Shown here one piece after another: positions 61,268 through 64,000 of a stretch of DNA of 64,000 nt. Where the stretch lies: the NCBI RefSeq assembly GCF_016907535.1, contig NZ_JAFBCF010000001.1, positions 930,001 to 994,000 of the forward strand, written 5' to 3'. The notes below the pieces were generated by a model. The model had not been told where the DNA came from. It ran no database searches and saw only the letters and a list, made by a program, of their open reading frames with translations. Numbering within the stretch: the first letter of the stretch is position 1; each line of letters opens with the position of its first letter. The position numbers and the translations under genes are program-made. This stretch comes from Microlunatus panaciterrae. Its GTDB lineage: Bacteria; Actinomycetota; Actinomycetes; Propionibacteriales; Propionibacteriaceae.

Positions 61268-61356
61268 GTGATGTCCTCCTCCAAGGGTTGTCCGGATCAC
61301 GGACGCTGTTAGGTGCCACACGCGGACGTGTACAGGGGGCACGGTTGAACGCACTA

Positions 61357-61385
61357 GTTGTAGGTCATCAAACTATTAAGAGCAA
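61357..61385 (-). promoter_or_regulatory. Candidate promoter of the dpp operon
   Basis: TTGCTC (61380-61385) and TACAAC (61357-61362) on the minus strand with 17 nt between. The leader to dppA is about 85 nt. Confidence 0.5.
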
Positions 61386-61465
61386 GTCCTCGTGCGCAGG
61401 CGGCACAACACGCAACAAGATTGTGACCTGTCAGTATCTTGGCAGACATGGCGAGGCCAGGCGGC

Positions 61466-63928
61466 CTATCCGAACTTCAGCAGGGAAGTCACCGCCCGCC
61501 GGAGCTCGTCGGTGCCGTCCACCAGTGACCGGCGCAGCGGTGCGGCAAGGTCGTCGTTCCTCAGCGTCTCCTCGGCCAGTTTGAGGGTGCTCTCGTCCGC
61601 CGCGGAGAACGGGAAGGACAGCAGTGCCGCGCGGCCGAGCGCCCAGCCCGTGCGGAACTTGGCGGTGTCGACGATCTCGGCAAAGTACCGATCGACGTAC
61701 GGGGCGGTGAGATCACTCTGGGACGGCTCGAAGAACCCGCGTGCGGTGGCGTAGACGGTGTAGGCGCTCGCCTCCGACGGGCGCATCAGCAGCTCGAAGG
61801 CCGCGGCCTTCGCCTGCTCGGTCGGCAGGCTGGCCCTCGCCCGAGCCGCGTGCGTGTGGGCGGCTGCCGACGGGTCGGCCCGGAGTGCCTCGTCGATCAG
61901 CGCCTCCTCCCCGGTCAGCAGGCTCAGCCGGCTGACCAGCGACCAGGTCAGCTCCGGGTCGAGACTCAGCTTTGGCGGCAGCTGCCGGGAGGCCAACCAG
62001 TCGCGCAGCAGCTGTGGGTCGTCACTGCTGCGCACGGCGATCCGGAACGCGGCCAGCTGACGATCAGAGCCCGGGCCGGAACCATCCAGGATTTCGCGTG
62101 CGGTCTGGTGCACCGCCCGTCGGCGGGAGGCCCTGATCGCCGGTGGGCAGTACGGACCGGCCAGCTCGGTCTGGGCGAAGGTCAGCAGATCGCGGACGAC
62201 GATGTCGTGTGGTTCGCTGGGCACGGACTCGAGGATGATCTGCAGTGCCTCCGCCGGCGCCAGCTCGGCGTTGCGGACACCGTCGCGGATGCTGTTGTAG
62301 ACGACGACCCGGGTCGCGTCGTCGGCGATGCCGGGCAGCAGCGGTCCCACCCTGGACCAGCCCTCCGCACCGAACCGGATCTTGGCCCAGGTCTCGTCGC
62401 CGGCGTCGGGGACGACGACGTATGCCGGCGCCGGGAGCGCGATCGTCGTCTCGGCTCCCGACACCAGAACCGGGGTGCGGAACAGCTCGGCACCGGTGCT
62501 GTCCAGACCCGCGACGCTGATCGCATGCGTCCGGTCGGCGGGTGCCTGGCGAGGTGGGACCCTGGCGATCCTGATCTGCTGCAGGTCCGGTACGGCGGTG
62601 AGGGTGTCGAGTCCGGCGGTCTGCAGCCAGCTCGCCGCCCAGCGCCCGAGGTCGCGGGCCCCGGCCCTGGTCCAGGCGGAGATCAGATCGGCGAACTCGG
62701 CGTTGCCGAAGGCATGCTCGGTGAAGTAGGCGTTCAGGCCGGCGAAGAAGGTCTCGTCGCCGAGGTAGCCGACCAGCTGGCGGAGCACGGCGGCGCCCTT
62801 GGCGTAGGAGATGCCGTCGAAGTCGTTCAGGGCGGACTGGGCGTCCGCTGACCCGTTGCCTGCCACCGGGTGGGTCGACGGTGCCTGGTCGGCGACGGAC
62901 CCCCAGTCCTTGCGGAGGATGCCGAACTCCACCCAGAGCGGATAGTCGGTCGACTCGGTGCAGGCGCGGTGCGACATGTACTCGGCGAAGGACTCGTTCA
63001 GCCACAGGTCATCCCACCAGCGCATGGTGACCAGGTCCCCGAACCACATATGCGCCATCTCGTGGGCGATCGTGCCGGCCCGGGTCCCTCGCTCGGAGGT
63101 GGTGGCCGCAGCCCGGAAGATGTAGGAGTCGCGGAAGGTCACGCAGCCGGGATTCTCCATTGCGCCTGCGTTGAAGTCGGGCACGAACGCCTGGTGGTAC
63201 TCGCCGAACGGGTAGCGCACGCCGAAGACCCGGTGGAAGTAGTCGAAGGACGCCTTGGTGACGTGGAAGATGTCGGCCGCCTCGGCGGCCAGGCTCTCCG
63301 CCAGCGAGGCCCGGACGTGGATGCCGAGAGGGATGCCGTCGTGCTGGTCGTACAACGACGCGTAGGGTCCGGCGACCAGCGTCACATAGTAGGACGACAA
63401 CGGCCTGCTGGGAGTGATCCGCCAACGACCCTCGCCGACGCGTTCGCTCGGCCCGTTGCCCAGCACGGTCCAGTCAGCCGGCGCGGTGATGTCGAACGTA
63501 TAGCTGGACTTGAGGTCCGGCTGGTCGAAGCAGCCGAACCATCGCGGCGCGGCGTCGAGGAACGACATGGCATAGAGGTAGGTCTGATGATCAGCTGGAT
63601 CGACGTGCCGGTGCAGCCCCTCGCCGTCGCTGGAGTAGGCCATCAGACCGACCAGCACGAGGGTGTTCTGTGCAGCCAACTTCGGCAGCGGCAACCGACC
63701 GTCGGTCCAGCTGTCCGGGTCCAGCTCGGAACCGTTCAGCGTGGCGCCCAGCAGCTCGGCCCCCTTGAAGTCCACGAACGTCGACGACCCAGGACGCCCG
63801 CTGAAGGTGATGGTCGTCGTCGAGCGGAAGTGGTCACCGGCACCTGTCAGATCGAGGACGACGTGAGTGTGGTCGACGGAGACCAGGTCGGCACGTGTCT
63901 GTGCCTCGGACCGCAGCAGGCTGGGCAT
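61466..63928 (-). CDS. pepN: Aminopeptidase N (M1 family)
   Basis: 820 residues. Substrate motif GAMENPG and zinc motif HEMAHMWFG with the distant Glu in WLNESFAEYM (near residue 288) are plain. It removes N-terminal residues from peptides in the cytoplasm and fits with the dpp transporter downstream. ATG 63928 is preceded by TAGGTT at leaderless spacing. Confidence 0.97.
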   Translation of the reverse strand: MPSLLRSEAQTRADLVSVDHTHVVLDLTGAGDHFRSTTTITFSGRPGSSTFVDFKGAELLGATLNGSELDPDSWTDGRLPLPKLAAQNTLVLVGLMAYSSDGEGLHRHVDPADHQTYLYAMSFLDAAPRWFGCFDQPDLKSSYTFDITAPADWTVLGNGPSERVGEGRWRITPSRPLSSYYVTLVAGPYASLYDQHDGIPLGIHVRASLAESLAAEAADIFHVTKASFDYFHRVFGVRYPFGEYHQAFVPDFNAGAMENPGCVTFRDSYIFRAAATTSERGTRAGTIAHEMAHMWFGDLVTMRWWDDLWLNESFAEYMSHRACTESTDYPLWVEFGILRKDWGSVADQAPSTHPVAGNGSADAQSALNDFDGISYAKGAAVLRQLVGYLGDETFFAGLNAYFTEHAFGNAEFADLISAWTRAGARDLGRWAASWLQTAGLDTLTAVPDLQQIRIARVPPRQAPADRTHAISVAGLDSTGAELFRTPVLVSGAETTIALPAPAYVVVPDAGDETWAKIRFGAEGWSRVGPLLPGIADDATRVVVYNSIRDGVRNAELAPAEALQIILESVPSEPHDIVVRDLLTFAQTELAGPYCPPAIRASRRRAVHQTAREILDGSGPGSDRQLAAFRIAVRSSDDPQLLRDWLASRQLPPKLSLDPELTWSLVSRLSLLTGEEALIDEALRADPSAAAHTHAARARASLPTEQAKAAAFELLMRPSEASAYTVYATARGFFEPSQSDLTAPYVDRYFAEIVDTAKFRTGWALGRAALLSFPFSAADESTLKLAEETLRNDDLAAPLRRSLVDGTDELRRAVTSLLKFG

Positions 63929-63934
63929 GGACAG

Positions 63935-63940
63935 AACCTA
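63935..63940 (-). promoter_or_regulatory. Candidate -10 box of pepN
   Basis: TAGGTT on the minus strand, 6 nt before ATG 63928. Confidence 0.45.
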
Positions 63941-63983
63941 ACCGGTCCCGGCCCGCTCAGGCCACGCACCCTGCCCGGACCCC

Positions 63984-64000
63984 GCGCTCTGAGTCTGTCG
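63984..64000. repeat. Dispersed intergenic repeat, copy D (cut by window end)
   Basis: GCGCTCTGAGTCTGTCG matches the start of the repeat unit seen near 16.1, 39.0 and 55.4 kb; the rest is outside the window. Confidence 0.6.

Overview
The window is 64 kb of GC-rich DNA with dense genes on both strands, many 4-base stop/start overlaps (ATGA or GTGA) and frequent GTG starts. It looks like the chromosome of an actinobacterium. Lineage markers are mshB (mycothiol biosynthesis), a sigE-rseA-htrA-tatB block beside an O-methyltransferase gene, a GlgA/GlgM-type glycosyltransferase facing glgC, a DUF3117 gene, a DUF222/HNH gene and dapD/dapE of the succinylase lysine pathway. The gene set would fit Propionibacteriales, but that is an inference from gene content; no rRNA is present to test it. 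No CRISPR array, tRNA, rRNA, integrase, transposase or prophage gene was seen.

Layout. 1-8.6 kb: the 3' end of a secreted protein gene, a hidden 58-codon gene, map, RNase P RNA (rnpB), a VanY-type M15 peptidase overlapping a lipoprotein gene, an RNB ribonuclease, a zinc-ribbon coiled-coil protein that seems to start at ATC, and a Bcr/CflA-type drug pump. 8.6-16 kb: a carbohydrate cluster (mutarotase-like protein, GH36 alpha-galactosidase, 1131-residue DUF5107-TPR protein, each overlapping the next by 4 nt) read divergently from an AraC-type regulator. 16-29 kb: a histidine phosphatase and an acyltransferase, aminopeptidase P and CorA, a stress protein, PBP4, a VOC protein, a small duplicated Asp/Gly/Ala-rich protein followed by a JmjC oxygenase and a [2Fe-2S] sucrase/ferredoxin-like protein, a DUF222-HNH protein and a succinate-semialdehyde dehydrogenase.

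29-42 kb: a lipoprotein, an MgtE_N/CBS protein with DUF1003, Mrp, then tatB, htrA, rseA and sigE on the minus strand, dapA, a small biotin-carrier protein with an apparent leaderless upstream ORF, an O-methyltransferase, glgC and glgA. 41.6-55.4 kb: YbaK, DUF3117, enoyl-CoA hydratase, DNA-3-methyladenine glycosylase I, an SRPBCC protein, a DivIVA-like protein, PPK2, a LOG-family protein, dapE, dapD with a lysozyme-like membrane protein, dapC-fdxA, a GNAT, a VanW protein, a flavin reductase and mshB. 55.5-64 kb: a complete oligopeptide/dipeptide ABC operon (dppABCDF order) and aminopeptidase N, which could work together in peptide uptake and breakdown.

Main themes. About eighteen genes have a TAnnnT-like hexamer ending 6-7 nt before the start codon, the layout of leaderless transcripts; several starts below were chosen on that basis. 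A dispersed intergenic repeat with core CCCTTCGACAGGCTCAGGG occurs at four places. Cell-envelope stress (SigE regulon), peptidoglycan precursor synthesis (dapA, dapC, dapD, dapE) and peptidoglycan trimming (PBP4, VanY-like, VanW, lysozyme-like) are strongly represented. I found no complete new system. The best leads are the JmjC/ferredoxin/repeat-protein trio, the ATC start, the upstream ORF of the biotin carrier, the DUF5107-TPR glycan operon and the nested palindrome at 8.6 kb.
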